8,097 bases of DNA from Tannerella sp. (GTDB lineage Bacteria > Bacteroidota > Bacteroidia > Bacteroidales > Tannerellaceae): positions 1 through 8,097 of the forward strand of contig JAITDQ010000139.1 in the NCBI GenBank assembly GCA_031282485.1. Direction: 5' to 3'. Every line of letters starts with the position of its first letter. Position 1 is the stretch's first letter. The notes beneath the pieces are model-generated. The model was not told the origin of the DNA, did no database searches, and was given only the letters and a program-made list of their open reading frames with translations. The position numbers and the translations under genes were made by a program. Positions 1 to 7,924 of the stretch are shown piece by piece.

Positions 1-7
1 AAAAACG

Positions 8-77
8 ATTACAGAATCACAAAATTTGCAGAATGAACATATTTCTGTAAATCCTGCAAATTCTGTAATTCTGTGAT
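8..77 (-). terminator. Large imperfect inverted repeat with T-run, probable operon terminator
   Basis: Two 24-base arms (8-31 and 54-77) are inverted copies of each other with three differences, around a 22-base loop (32-53). In minus-strand RNA two of the three differences become G-U pairs (positions 18/67 and 22/63) and one is an A-C mismatch (10/75). In plus-strand RNA only one would be a wobble pair, so the structure fits the operon strand better. On the minus strand the stem is followed by CG and then at least five T (positions 5-1), as in an intrinsic terminator, though the T-run is cut by the window edge. The arms are AT-rich and built from a degenerate 9-base motif like ACAGAATTT, so the element may also belong to a dispersed intergenic repeat family. 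What lies to the left is not visible. Confidence 0.55.
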
Positions 78-88
78 AAATGTCATTG

Positions 89-130
89 GCAGGTAGCCTG
101 TCCCGTTACATCATGGGACAGGCATCCTGC
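89..130 (-). terminator. Hairpin just after the last operon gene
   Basis: A 9-bp perfect stem (96-104 with 115-123, GCCTGTCCC/GGGACAGGC) encloses a 10-base loop. After a 2x2 internal mismatch it is extended by five more pairs (89-93 with 126-130, GCAGG/CCTGC). It starts 15 bases beyond the stop codon of the K subunit gene. No clear T-run follows on the minus strand, so it may act as a transcript-end stabiliser or a pause hairpin together with the larger inverted repeat further on. Being a near palindrome, it could work on either strand. Confidence 0.55.
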
Positions 131-145
131 TATGAACGGATTTTA

Positions 146-628
<483 letters not shown>

Positions 629-2461
629 TTATAATTTCTTGAAAGGTTTATAATCATTCCCTCCGCCTTCAAACTCGGAGTTTTTATAATATTCCACATA
701 AATGAGACGCAACGGATGCACAAGCGAGCCGATCATACTCAGGGCGATGTTCAACGCATGTCCGACAAGCAAAACAAGCAGCATCGGCAACCAGCGCACG
801 AACGGATTCATCGACGCCGTCATATCAATCGCAATCGAATTGAATACCCCGCCAAGCAAACCGCCGGTCAGTCCAATGGCGTACAGACGTATATACGACA
901 GTACGTCGCCGACAATTCCCGCTACCGTGTTATAGGTAGCCCATAAGCCTGACCCGAAGTTCAGGAAGACATTCTTTCCGGGCGTATTATATAATAATGC
1001 GACCAAAGCCGACAGGATGATAATTCCATACAGTACCTGTTCGACGATTTTCGAAAGATGAACATCCGCCATCGGCAATACCATGACGCATGCAAAGGCG
1101 AGGATAAGGAATATCCATGCATAAGCGGATAAACTGTATTTCAATCCCTGCTGTATCCTTATCTTCGAGGCTGCGACAAGTTTTCCGAAAATGACGTGGA
1201 AAAATCCGATGACAAGCGATATGGTCATAAGGTTGTCGCTCGATATGAAATATTTTTTCAACGATGAAATATACTCGATATCAACAATCGACACACTAAA
1301 GAACGAACCGGTCACGATTCCCACGGCTAATGTCGCCACGCCGAAACATTGCAGCAACGACAGGATCGGTTTCATGTCATCGCTCATCTTGCGTTTGAAA
1401 TACCAGGGGATAAGTATCAGTAACAAACCGTATCCGCCGTCGCACAGGCACATGCCGAAAAACAGCATGAAAAACGGTGCAAACAGTGGCGTCGGGTCAA
1501 ACTCACGATAGTTCGGCAACGAATACAGCTTCGTGACAGGCTCGAACAGCCGGGTCAAACGGTTATTCTTGAGCTTTATGGGAATATTGTCTTCGTCCGT
1601 TATCTCCGTTTTAAGGAAATAATAACCTGCGGCGGCAAGCGTCTGCTCCATTTCCGCCGTCCTGTCGTCGGGAATCCAGCCTTCCAGAAGCATCAGTTTG
1701 TCGCCGGCCTGACTGTCCGTTTGCAGCAGGACATTATTCCATGCCGCTTCGTTTTCGATATTCTTTCTCAGGCTGTTCAGCGAATCGCCGTCATTACGGG
1801 CGATATTCAGGAGTTTATCCTCAAGTTCTGCCGCCTGTTTTTCTCCGGCCTTGATTTCCGCCGTTATATGTTTGAAATCTTTGAGCGGCAATTTTGCCCG
1901 GTCGGCGTCAATCGACAGGGTCGCGCCGGAAGGCGTTACCGTAATGAAATAGACGACAGCCTGTGTCTTATTTATAATATATGCGTTACAGTCATTTTCC
2001 CACGCTTCGTCGTAATGCGATTCGGGACAGGTGAAAAATGTCACCGCATACCCGGCTTCGCGCAATTTTTCAAGCGTGTCGTATTCGAAATCGCCCCATA
2101 CCGATAGGGAATCGAGGTCTTTCTCCTGCGACAGGAGGGAGGTTTTAATCTTACCCAGTTTATCGCGAATATCCTCAACCTGCGCGAGTATTTTCTCACT
2201 CTCGCCGACAGATAACGGTTCTTTAGCCGCCGCAGGCGCCGCCGCCTTATTTTCCTTTTCCGCTTTCAATAACTCGTTCAGGTATTCGAGCTGTGCCGTC
2301 ACGCGTTTGTTTTCGGCTGTGAGCTTCGCTATGACGGGGTGGTCGGCTGCGGGTTTCGTTTGCTTCACATGCACAACGCCTGTCGAACGCAGACATTCGA
2401 GGAAGGCGTCGTATTCCTTATGATACACCGCGAAGGCGTATTTGTTCATTTTTACAATCAT
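629..2461 (-). CDS. ntpI: V-type ATPase subunit I (membrane stator, a-subunit homologue)
   Basis: This stator subunit forms the ion half-channels beside the K ring. Its 610 residues split into a soluble half (about 1-320), with coiled-coil segments near 45-70, 85-118 and 200-220, and a membrane half with about seven or eight helices (near 326-354, 364-388, 411-430, 444-463, 474-491, 503-530 and 553-580). Family hallmarks are FEPVTKLYSLPNYREFDPTP (306-325), GMCLCDGGYG (336-345), LSYIRLYAIGL (521-531), in which Arg525 is the expected essential channel arginine, and the C-terminal HPLRLIYVEYYKN with Arg585. The start overlaps the stop of the D gene as ATGA (2458-2461), and a perfect AGGAGG lies 7 bases upstream. 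This supports the first ATG over the internal Met5. The length is somewhat below that of many archaeal homologues (about 650 residues), mostly because of a short soluble half. Confidence 0.96.
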   Translation of the reverse strand: MIVKMNKYAFAVYHKEYDAFLECLRSTGVVHVKQTKPAADHPVIAKLTAENKRVTAQLEYLNELLKAEKENKAAAPAAAKEPLSVGESEKILAQVEDIRDKLGKIKTSLLSQEKDLDSLSVWGDFEYDTLEKLREAGYAVTFFTCPESHYDEAWENDCNAYIINKTQAVVYFITVTPSGATLSIDADRAKLPLKDFKHITAEIKAGEKQAAELEDKLLNIARNDGDSLNSLRKNIENEAAWNNVLLQTDSQAGDKLMLLEGWIPDDRTAEMEQTLAAAGYYFLKTEITDEDNIPIKLKNNRLTRLFEPVTKLYSLPNYREFDPTPLFAPFFMLFFGMCLCDGGYGLLLILIPWYFKRKMSDDMKPILSLLQCFGVATLAVGIVTGSFFSVSIVDIEYISSLKKYFISSDNLMTISLVIGFFHVIFGKLVAASKIRIQQGLKYSLSAYAWIFLILAFACVMVLPMADVHLSKIVEQVLYGIIILSALVALLYNTPGKNVFLNFGSGLWATYNTVAGIVGDVLSYIRLYAIGLTGGLLGGVFNSIAIDMTASMNPFVRWLPMLLVLLVGHALNIALSMIGSLVHPLRLIYVEYYKNSEFEGGGNDYKPFKKL

Positions 2462-3069
2462 GGTTCGACCTCCTCTTTTTTACGTTTTTCCTGATTGGCG
2501 CGCATTATTTTCTGCGACGATTTTGAAAGGCTTTCTTCGTCTTCCATAAAGCGTTTTATCTTGAGTATCGCATCTTTGTATCCCGGTATCTGTACTTTCT
2601 CGAACAGGTTAAGTTTTTGGGTTGTTTTGCGGCGAGCGCGTTCGAGCATATTCATCTTCAGACCGGTGAATTCTATTTCTATGCCCGTTTTGGCTAAAGT
2701 TTTCAGAACCGTTATCCCGTCGATAAACCACGAAGGACAGCTGAACATGCTGAAAGGTTTTACGGAAAATGTTATCCCGCCAAGCACAGGCGTTATCACT
2801 CCCGCGATTTTTTTTGACGACAAAGCGACATCCTCAACCGTAATAAGCGCAGGGTCAAACTCGCTCCACAGCGCCGACATCGACTCGTAACTCCGTATAT
2901 CATTTTCCAGCTTGTCTTCGAGCGCCTTCATTTCATCTTTCGTTCGCTTCACTTCAAGGCGCAGCGCGTTCTCCTTGCTTTTTATCGTAGGCAGGGCGCG
3001 CTCCCTTATTTTAAGCTGTTTTTCCAGCCCCTGAAGCGAAGTTTTGTTATATTGAAACGTAATGGCCAT
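2458..3069 (-). CDS. ntpD: V-type ATPase subunit D (central rotor shaft)
   Basis: Subunit D is the gamma-like rotor axle inside the A3B3 head and links ATP turnover to ring rotation. The 203 residues show the typical pattern of two long basic and acidic helices forming a coiled coil, at about 1-70 (Gln-Tyr-Asn-Lys at 6-9, then KIRERALPTIKSKENALRLE) and 135-200 (LERARRKTTQKLNLFEKVQIPGY onward). A less helical middle region lies between them. The motif NLFEKVQIPGYKDAI is characteristic of the C-terminal helix in this family. Translation starts 12 bases after the B gene. The gene ends inside the start of I with an ATGA overlap, and its last codons (Lys-Glu-Glu-Val-Glu-Pro) contain the ribosome binding site of I. 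No F subunit gene, the usual partner of D, is present next to it. Confidence 0.94.
   Translation of the reverse strand: MAITFQYNKTSLQGLEKQLKIRERALPTIKSKENALRLEVKRTKDEMKALEDKLENDIRSYESMSALWSEFDPALITVEDVALSSKKIAGVITPVLGGITFSVKPFSMFSCPSWFIDGITVLKTLAKTGIEIEFTGLKMNMLERARRKTTQKLNLFEKVQIPGYKDAILKIKRFMEDEESLSKSSQKIMRANQEKRKKEEVEP
2469..2474 (-). promoter_or_regulatory. Shine-Dalgarno site for the subunit I gene
   Basis: AGGAGG on the minus strand lies 7 bases before the ATG at 2461 and inside the last codons of the D gene. It is the only strong Shine-Dalgarno match I see at the six internal gene junctions and the first leader, most of which are AT-rich. With the ATGA stop/start overlap it suggests translational coupling of I to D. 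Part of the match is forced by the Glu-Glu codons of D, so chance cannot be excluded. Confidence 0.55.
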
Positions 3070-3081
3070 TCATTTTTGTGA

Positions 3082-4407
3082 TTAAGGGTTATCTTTCCAG
3101 AACTTATCAACAAATTCCTGCTTGATATTTACTTCCGCCGGCGTAAAGTGACGGGCGAACAGCGTCCAGGCCACATCGAGCATTTCCGTCGTGTCGAGGT
3201 TCACGTCTATGGCAAGCAGTTTTTCCGAATAGTCTTTTGCGAAAGCAAGCGTGCGGTTATCGTAATCCGTAAGGTCGAAACCGTTTTCCATTTTCGTTTT
3301 CGCATCGGCGGCGTCGGCATAAAGACGCACCGCTGCGTTCATCACCTGCGGGTGGTCTTCGCGCGTCTTCACGCCCGTAACCAACTGTTTCAGGCGCGAA
3401 AGCGAGCGGAACGGGTCAACGATAACCTTGCCCACGTCGCTGTCGCGGCGCAGATAAAGCTGGCCTTCCGTGATATATCCCGTGTTGTCGGGCACGGCAT
3501 GGGTGATGTCTCCGCCCGAAAGCGTGGTAACGGCAATGATCGTTATCGAACCGCCGGCCGGAAACTGTACGGCTTTCTCGTAAATCTTCGCCAAATCGGA
3601 ATACAGCGAGCCGGGCATGGAATCTTTTGACGGTATCTGGTCCATACGGTTCGATACAATCGCAAGGGCGTCGGCATAGTTCGTCATATCGGTGAGGAGA
3701 ACAAGCACTTTCTCGTTTTTCTCTACCGCAAAATATTCGGCGGCCGTAAGCGCCATGTCGGGAATCAGAATACGTTCTACGGAAGGGTCTTCCGTCGTAT
3801 TGATAAAGCTCACGATACGGTCGAGCGCGCCGGCGTTGCTGAATGTATTCTTGAAAAACAGGTAGTCGTCGTTCGACATACCCATTCCTCCGAGTATAAT
3901 CTTGTCGGACTGGGCGCGGAGGGCGACAATGGCCATTACCTGATTAAAGGGCTGGTCGGGGTCTGCGAAGAACGGGATTTTTTGTCCGGTCACCAGCGTA
4001 TTATTCAGGTCGATGCCTGCAATACCGGTCGCAATAAGCTCCGAAGGCTGTCGGCGGCGCACGGGGTTAACCGAAGGCCCGCCGATTTCGACTTCGCGTC
4101 CTTCGGGCGTTGGGCCGCCGTCGATAGGTTCGCCGTAAGCGTTGAAAAAGCGTCCCGCCAGACGGTCGCCCACTTTCAGGGAGGGCGCCTTACCCATGAA
4201 CACCACTTCTGCGTTCGTGCGGATGCCTTCCGTCCCGGCAAAAACCTGCAACGTCACTTCGTCGCCTTCGATTTTCACTACCTGTCCCAGCCTGCCGTCG
4301 ATAGCCGCCAGTTCATCATATCCGATACCCGTGGCTCTCAATGAGCACGTGGCCTTAGTAATTTTTGTAATCTTAGTGAATATCTTTTGAAATGCTTTTG
4401 TTGCCAT
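3082..4407 (-). CDS. ntpB: V-type ATPase subunit B (non-catalytic head subunit)
   Basis: Subunit B alternates with subunit A in the A3B3 ring and gives the arginine finger to the catalytic site. The 441 residues include the N-terminal beta-barrel (about 20-85) and the nucleotide-binding fold. The P-loop region is degenerate, TGQKIPFFADPDQPFN (140-155), as expected for a non-catalytic subunit, but the usual SGSG of the family is replaced by ADPD. DPFRSLSRLKQLVTGVKTRE (331-350) is the conserved segment holding the arginine finger, most likely Arg338, equivalent to Arg350 of E. hirae NtpB. VLVLLTDMTNYADAL (234-248) is the Walker B strand and following loop. The start ATG lies 9 bases after the stop of A, and both genes start with the same residues, Met-Ala-Thr-Lys. 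The size is slightly below the usual 455-465 residues. Confidence 0.97.
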   Translation of the reverse strand: MATKAFQKIFTKITKITKATCSLRATGIGYDELAAIDGRLGQVVKIEGDEVTLQVFAGTEGIRTNAEVVFMGKAPSLKVGDRLAGRFFNAYGEPIDGGPTPEGREVEIGGPSVNPVRRRQPSELIATGIAGIDLNNTLVTGQKIPFFADPDQPFNQVMAIVALRAQSDKIILGGMGMSNDDYLFFKNTFSNAGALDRIVSFINTTEDPSVERILIPDMALTAAEYFAVEKNEKVLVLLTDMTNYADALAIVSNRMDQIPSKDSMPGSLYSDLAKIYEKAVQFPAGGSITIIAVTTLSGGDITHAVPDNTGYITEGQLYLRRDSDVGKVIVDPFRSLSRLKQLVTGVKTREDHPQVMNAAVRLYADAADAKTKMENGFDLTDYDNRTLAFAKDYSEKLLAIDVNLDTTEMLDVAWTLFARHFTPAEVNIKQEFVDKFWKDNP

Positions 4408-4416
4408 AGCTATGTT

Positions 4417-6174
4417 TTATTTTTTGTTTTTTTCTTCAACCAACGCATCTACCTGTTTGTCGTAGCCGTTAAACTTATCGCTCTTAAACGCAGCATAGTT
4501 CATCTGCTTGAACAGGTTTATAAGTTTCTTGAACCAGACCGAAACTTCAATGAAATTTTCAAAAGAAAATTCGGTGCGGCAAATATCAATAATCCTTTTC
4601 AGCATGTAATCCTGGCGTTCGAGCGGGCAGACGGAATCTACCGCATCAAAAGCATCCTGCTGGAGGATGACAAAATCAATAAGTTCCGACTTCCAGAATG
4701 TATCGTGGTAGTCGACCGGGACGCCGTCGTCGCCAAGGATATTTATCTGTTCCGAGATTTCCTTTCCGCGCTGCATACGCGTCTTCACTTCATTCACCAT
4801 CGCAATCCAGTCGGGCGATATATGCTCCGATACGTATTCCACAAACTCGGGATATTCGAGATACTTGGAATAACTGTCTATCGGGTTCACGGCCGGATAG
4901 CGTTTGCGGTCGGCGCGTGCCTGCTCCAGGGCATAAAAACAGCGGGCTACCTTCTTTGTGTTTTCGGTAACGGGTTCCTTGAGGTTTCCTCCGGCCGGCG
5001 ATACCGTACCGATAAACGTCACGGAACCGGTCTCTCCGTTGTTCAGCGTAACCATTCCGGCGCGGGCGTAGAAATTGGCAACAATGGCCGACAGGTCCAT
5101 GGGGAAGGCGTCCTGCCCCGGTAATTCCTCCAGACGGTTTGACATCTCGCGCAACGCCTGCGCCCAGCGGGAGGTCGAATCGGCCATGAGGAGCACTTTC
5201 AATCCCATTGTCCGGTAATATTCGGCAATCGTCATCGCCGTATAGACGGATGCTTCGCGTGCGGCCACCGGCATGTTCGACGTATTGGCGATGATTACCG
5301 TACGTTCCATGAGTTTGCGTCCCGTATGCGGGTCTACAAGTTCGGGAAATTCCACAAAAATCTCCACTACCTCATTTGCACGTTCGCCGCAGGCTGCCAT
5401 GATGACGATATCGGCTTCGGCCTGTTTGGAAATAGCGTGTTGGAGCACGGTTTTGCCCGTACCGAACGGGCCGGGGATAAATCCCGTTCCGCCCTCTACG
5501 ACAGGATTTACCGTATCTATGATGCGCACTCCGGTTTCAAGCAACTTATAGGGGCGCGGCTTTTCCCGGTAACAGGTTATGGGTTTCTTTACCGGCCACT
5601 TTTGTATCATGGTTATGTCACGGTCGTTGCCGGCTTCGTCGGTCACAACGGCGACGACCTGTTCAATCGTATACTGTCCTTCGCCGGCAACCGACTTGAC
5701 GGTATATGTTCCTTCGAAAACAAACGGAACCATAATGCGGTGAGGCTGCGAATTTTCTTCCACCTCGCCGAGCCACGAGCCTGCCCTCACCTTATCGCCG
5801 GCTTTGGCAAGAGGCTTAAAATCCCACCGTCGCTCCTTATCCAGCGGATATGTATATTCTCCACGGCGCAGGAACACGCCGTCCATTTTATCCAAATCAT
5901 TCTGTAACCCGTCGTAATTTCGCGACAGCATACCCGGGCCGAGCAAAACTTCGAGCATGTGACCCTGAAATTCCGCTTCGTCGCCGACTTTCATCCCGCG
6001 CGTACTCTCAAACACCTGTACGTATACGTTTTTGCCGATAACTTTTATTACTTCCGACATCAGGCGCACGCCGCCAACGGATATATAGCATATCTCATTT
6101 TGAGAAACCGCACCGTCGACTTCTACCGTCACAAGGTTCGAAACAATACCTTTTACTATTCCTTTCGTAGCCAT
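4417..6174 (-). CDS. ntpA: V-type ATPase catalytic subunit A
   Basis: Subunit A hydrolyses or makes ATP in the A3B3 head (ATP + H2O to ADP + Pi, coupled to ion movement). The 585 residues show an N-terminal beta-barrel (about 1-70), the A-type extra domain (about 110-190), the nucleotide-binding fold, and a helical C-terminal domain. The Walker A motif is GPFGTGKT (235-242) with Lys241 and Thr242. GERANEV (263-269) holds the catalytic Glu264. LLMADSTSRWAQALRE (328-343) contains the Walker B strand and the family signature. The length agrees with the 580-590 residues usual for the family. The gene starts 3 bases after the DUF2764-like gene, and the start Met-Ala-Thr-Lys-Gly is typical. Several antisense open frames lie across it but are explained by its codon use. 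Confidence 0.98.
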   Translation of the reverse strand: MATKGIVKGIVSNLVTVEVDGAVSQNEICYISVGGVRLMSEVIKVIGKNVYVQVFESTRGMKVGDEAEFQGHMLEVLLGPGMLSRNYDGLQNDLDKMDGVFLRRGEYTYPLDKERRWDFKPLAKAGDKVRAGSWLGEVEENSQPHRIMVPFVFEGTYTVKSVAGEGQYTIEQVVAVVTDEAGNDRDITMIQKWPVKKPITCYREKPRPYKLLETGVRIIDTVNPVVEGGTGFIPGPFGTGKTVLQHAISKQAEADIVIMAACGERANEVVEIFVEFPELVDPHTGRKLMERTVIIANTSNMPVAAREASVYTAMTIAEYYRTMGLKVLLMADSTSRWAQALREMSNRLEELPGQDAFPMDLSAIVANFYARAGMVTLNNGETGSVTFIGTVSPAGGNLKEPVTENTKKVARCFYALEQARADRKRYPAVNPIDSYSKYLEYPEFVEYVSEHISPDWIAMVNEVKTRMQRGKEISEQINILGDDGVPVDYHDTFWKSELIDFVILQQDAFDAVDSVCPLERQDYMLKRIIDICRTEFSFENFIEVSVWFKKLINLFKQMNYAAFKSDKFNGYDKQVDALVEEKNKK

Positions 6175-6177
6175 AAT

Positions 6178-7056
6178 TTATTTATTATTTTCTTTAAACT
6201 TCTCCAATGTTTCGGAGCTTTCACTTTTCATCGTATGCACAAGCCTGCGGAACGTTTTCTCGCCCGACACCCGGTCGAGCGTCAACCAGCGTTCTATCAT
6301 TTCCAGACGCAAAAGATACGCAATCACGCTCTCTATATCAAAAAATCTGGAGAGCGTCTGTTCTTCAAGCCAGTTCCACCGCAAGGCGTCGAGGCGTCTT
6401 TCGCGCAACCGCAAGTCTTTTTCTTCGGAAATCTGCATGACTTCCGTCAGATAATCAAACGTATTACCGAGATTAAAATCGCGTGCGTTGGATGTTCGCA
6501 ACTGTTCGGCTGTTTCATTATCGCCGATAATAAAATCCGCCCTGTCTAATCCGTGATTGCGGCAGTTGACAGCCGTCATTACATTATTAATATTCAGATT
6601 CATTTCAAACCACGAAGACATGAATTTATTCCTGCATTTCACGGCCTCGCCGTAGTATAACGACGATAATTTATCTTCCCATAAAACGTGCGATTCCTCT
6701 GCCTCCGGCAAATCCTCAAAACGGGCATAATATTCCGCCGTAAACGTCCGGAAATACTCGGGAACGTGAATGTCGGCCGGGACGCGGTCTTCGGTTTTCA
6801 TCAGTTCGCAGATATCTTTGAGCGTAGCCTCCGAAAAGACGCCGCGTTCGTCAAAAGCGCTTCCGCTAACGTTACGCAGGTGCGCCAGGAGGTTGCGATT
6901 ATCGTATTTCAGGAAAAACCGGCGCACGGTTTTCCTGTCCCATACCGATAAGACAGGCTCTATCTCCGCCTTAAAATCGGCAACGGTATAGACCGGCCTT
7001 GTATCGTCCAAAGATATGGCCGGCAATCCTGAAATCAAATAATAATATTTACTCAT
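6178..7056 (-). CDS. DUF2764-family protein of the V-ATPase operon, possible subunit C/d analogue
   Basis: The start MSKYYYLISGLP and the place between E and A identify the DUF2764-type protein found in short V-ATPase operons. The unnamed gene at the same place in Chlamydia and Borrelia is probably its counterpart. It has 292 residues, is predicted mostly helical, and has no signal peptide or membrane helix. I see features like those of V-ATPase subunit C/d (AC39 family), which caps the K ring and holds the D shaft: two segments of the type D-x-x-N-hydrophobic ending in a basic helix (YDNRNLLAHLR at 51-61; MNLNINNVMTAVNCR at 152-166), and a C-terminal helix FFDIESVIAYLLRLEMIERW (238-257) resembling the AC39 end. 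The operon has no other C gene, so this role fits by position, but it is inferred. It begins 1 base after E and ends 3 bases before A, so co-translation is likely. Confidence 0.88.
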   Translation of the reverse strand: MSKYYYLISGLPAISLDDTRPVYTVADFKAEIEPVLSVWDRKTVRRFFLKYDNRNLLAHLRNVSGSAFDERGVFSEATLKDICELMKTEDRVPADIHVPEYFRTFTAEYYARFEDLPEAEESHVLWEDKLSSLYYGEAVKCRNKFMSSWFEMNLNINNVMTAVNCRNHGLDRADFIIGDNETAEQLRTSNARDFNLGNTFDYLTEVMQISEEKDLRLRERRLDALRWNWLEEQTLSRFFDIESVIAYLLRLEMIERWLTLDRVSGEKTFRRLVHTMKSESSETLEKFKENNK

Positions 7057-7057
7057 C

Positions 7058-7648
7058 TCAGAACAATAATTCTATAAGTTGGGGACGCAGGAAGTCTTTA
7101 AAGTAAGCGACAAATTCTTCTTCTCCGAAACTGATTTTGTAAGTCCCGTCGGCAGGAGCCAGTGTAAACGAGGCTGCCTTGCCGTTCACCTGTTCTATTT
7201 TAACACCTTTATCAAGCAAATCTTTGGCGTTTGCTTCGAAATAGCGCTTCAATGCATCGGCTTCCGCCGTCTGAATCGTCACGTGTTCGCGTTTAACCCA
7301 TTCTTCGGCAATTTCGAGAATCGCCTTCCGTATAAAGGAAACGTCGACCGTTGCGGCTTTCACATTATCAGTCACTATTTTGTCCGTCACAAGATTAGCG
7401 ATTTCGCTTTTAAGGGCTTCAACCGACTGGGAGGCAAAGAGCCGCAGTTCGGCCTCCGTGTTTTTTTTAAGTTCCGCCACCTGTTTTTCCGCATCTGCCA
7501 GAATCTTTTTCGCCTTATTTTCCGCCTCCCGGATTATGGCCTCTTCCTTTTCTTTCGCCGAGGAAATAATCCGGTTAGCCTCTTCATTTCCCTTTTCCAC
7601 TCCTTCCCTGTAAATCTTGTCGGTCAGTTCCCGAATCTTTGTATCCAT
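7058..7648 (-). CDS. ntpE: V-type ATPase subunit E (peripheral stalk)
   Basis: Subunit E is part of the peripheral stalk that ties the A3B3 head to the membrane stator I. The 196 residues start with a long charged helix (about 1-95) rich in Glu, Lys and Ala, as in KEKEEAIIREAENKAKKILA, typical of the stalk coiled coil. A mixed alpha/beta globular domain follows (about 100-196), ending in RPQLIELLF, which should bind the B subunit top. In other systems E pairs with G/H as a dimer, but no G/H gene is present here, so E may pair with a product encoded elsewhere or with itself. It is the first gene of the operon. The ATG at 7648 is chosen because the only in-frame sequence upstream is AT-rich noncoding DNA. 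Confidence 0.92.
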   Translation of the reverse strand: MDTKIRELTDKIYREGVEKGNEEANRIISSAKEKEEAIIREAENKAKKILADAEKQVAELKKNTEAELRLFASQSVEALKSEIANLVTDKIVTDNVKAATVDVSFIRKAILEIAEEWVKREHVTIQTAEADALKRYFEANAKDLLDKGVKIEQVNGKAASFTLAPADGTYKISFGEEEFVAYFKDFLRPQLIELLF

Positions 7649-7924
7649 ATAGATATATATTTAATTTTCAACTATAACTAAGTTTTTCATTAAAATTTTC
7701 GAGCTACAAAGTTAAAAAATTTATTATTCATAAGATACATTACTGCAATAAAATACACAAAAGATACAAAAAAAAACTATATAAATGCACTTATGACTAT
7801 TCTTGGTACATTTATTCCCAACGCAAACCGGAGCTGGATATAAGAAATAAAAGGGCGCTGTAATGTTTTGTGCGGGTCGATCAGGGTGTATGTTTTCTTT
7901 ATGAGGCTGTTCGGGGCATAGCCC
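7649..7924. other. AT-rich intergenic stretch upstream of the operon
   Basis: I find no convincing gene in this 276-base stretch. Positions 7649-7850 are very AT-rich, with A-runs near 7751-7777, and include the likely operon promoter. From about 7850 the composition turns GC-rich and leads into the tandem repeat. A short plus-strand open frame (7844-7921) is described separately. No tRNA or other structured RNA is evident. Confidence 0.6.
7707..7714 (-). promoter_or_regulatory. Bacteroidetes-type -7 promoter box of the V-ATPase operon
   Basis: The minus strand reads TAACTTTG, a perfect match to the Bacteroidetes -7 consensus TAnnTTTG. It would start transcription near 7700 and give a leader of about 50 bases before the ATG of E. 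No clear TTG -33 element lies at the usual distance: the region near 7733-7738 reads GTATCT on the minus strand. The match is therefore supported by one box, its position and its orientation only. Confidence 0.5.

Noticed and set aside
4387..5124. Plus-strand open frame of 245 residues across the end of subunit A
   Set aside because: It lies wholly antisense to the well supported subunit A and the A/B gap, has no family likeness I recognise, and has no promoter or ribosome site. Its length follows from the codon use of A.
5326..5907. Plus-strand open frame of 193 residues inside subunit A
   Set aside because: Antisense shadow of a conserved catalytic gene. The composition is rich in Phe, Arg and Gly without a domain pattern.
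7079..7681. Plus-strand open frame of 200 residues opposite subunit E
   Set aside because: It mirrors the Lys/Glu-rich coiled coil of E as a Phe/Leu/Arg-rich string, as expected from antisense reading. E itself fits its family over its full length.
7861..7870. Plus-strand Bacteroidetes promoter box before the repeat array
   Set aside because: The sequence TAATGTTTTG only loosely resembles TAnnTTTG; the spacing inside the box is wrong and no -33 TTG lies at the right distance.
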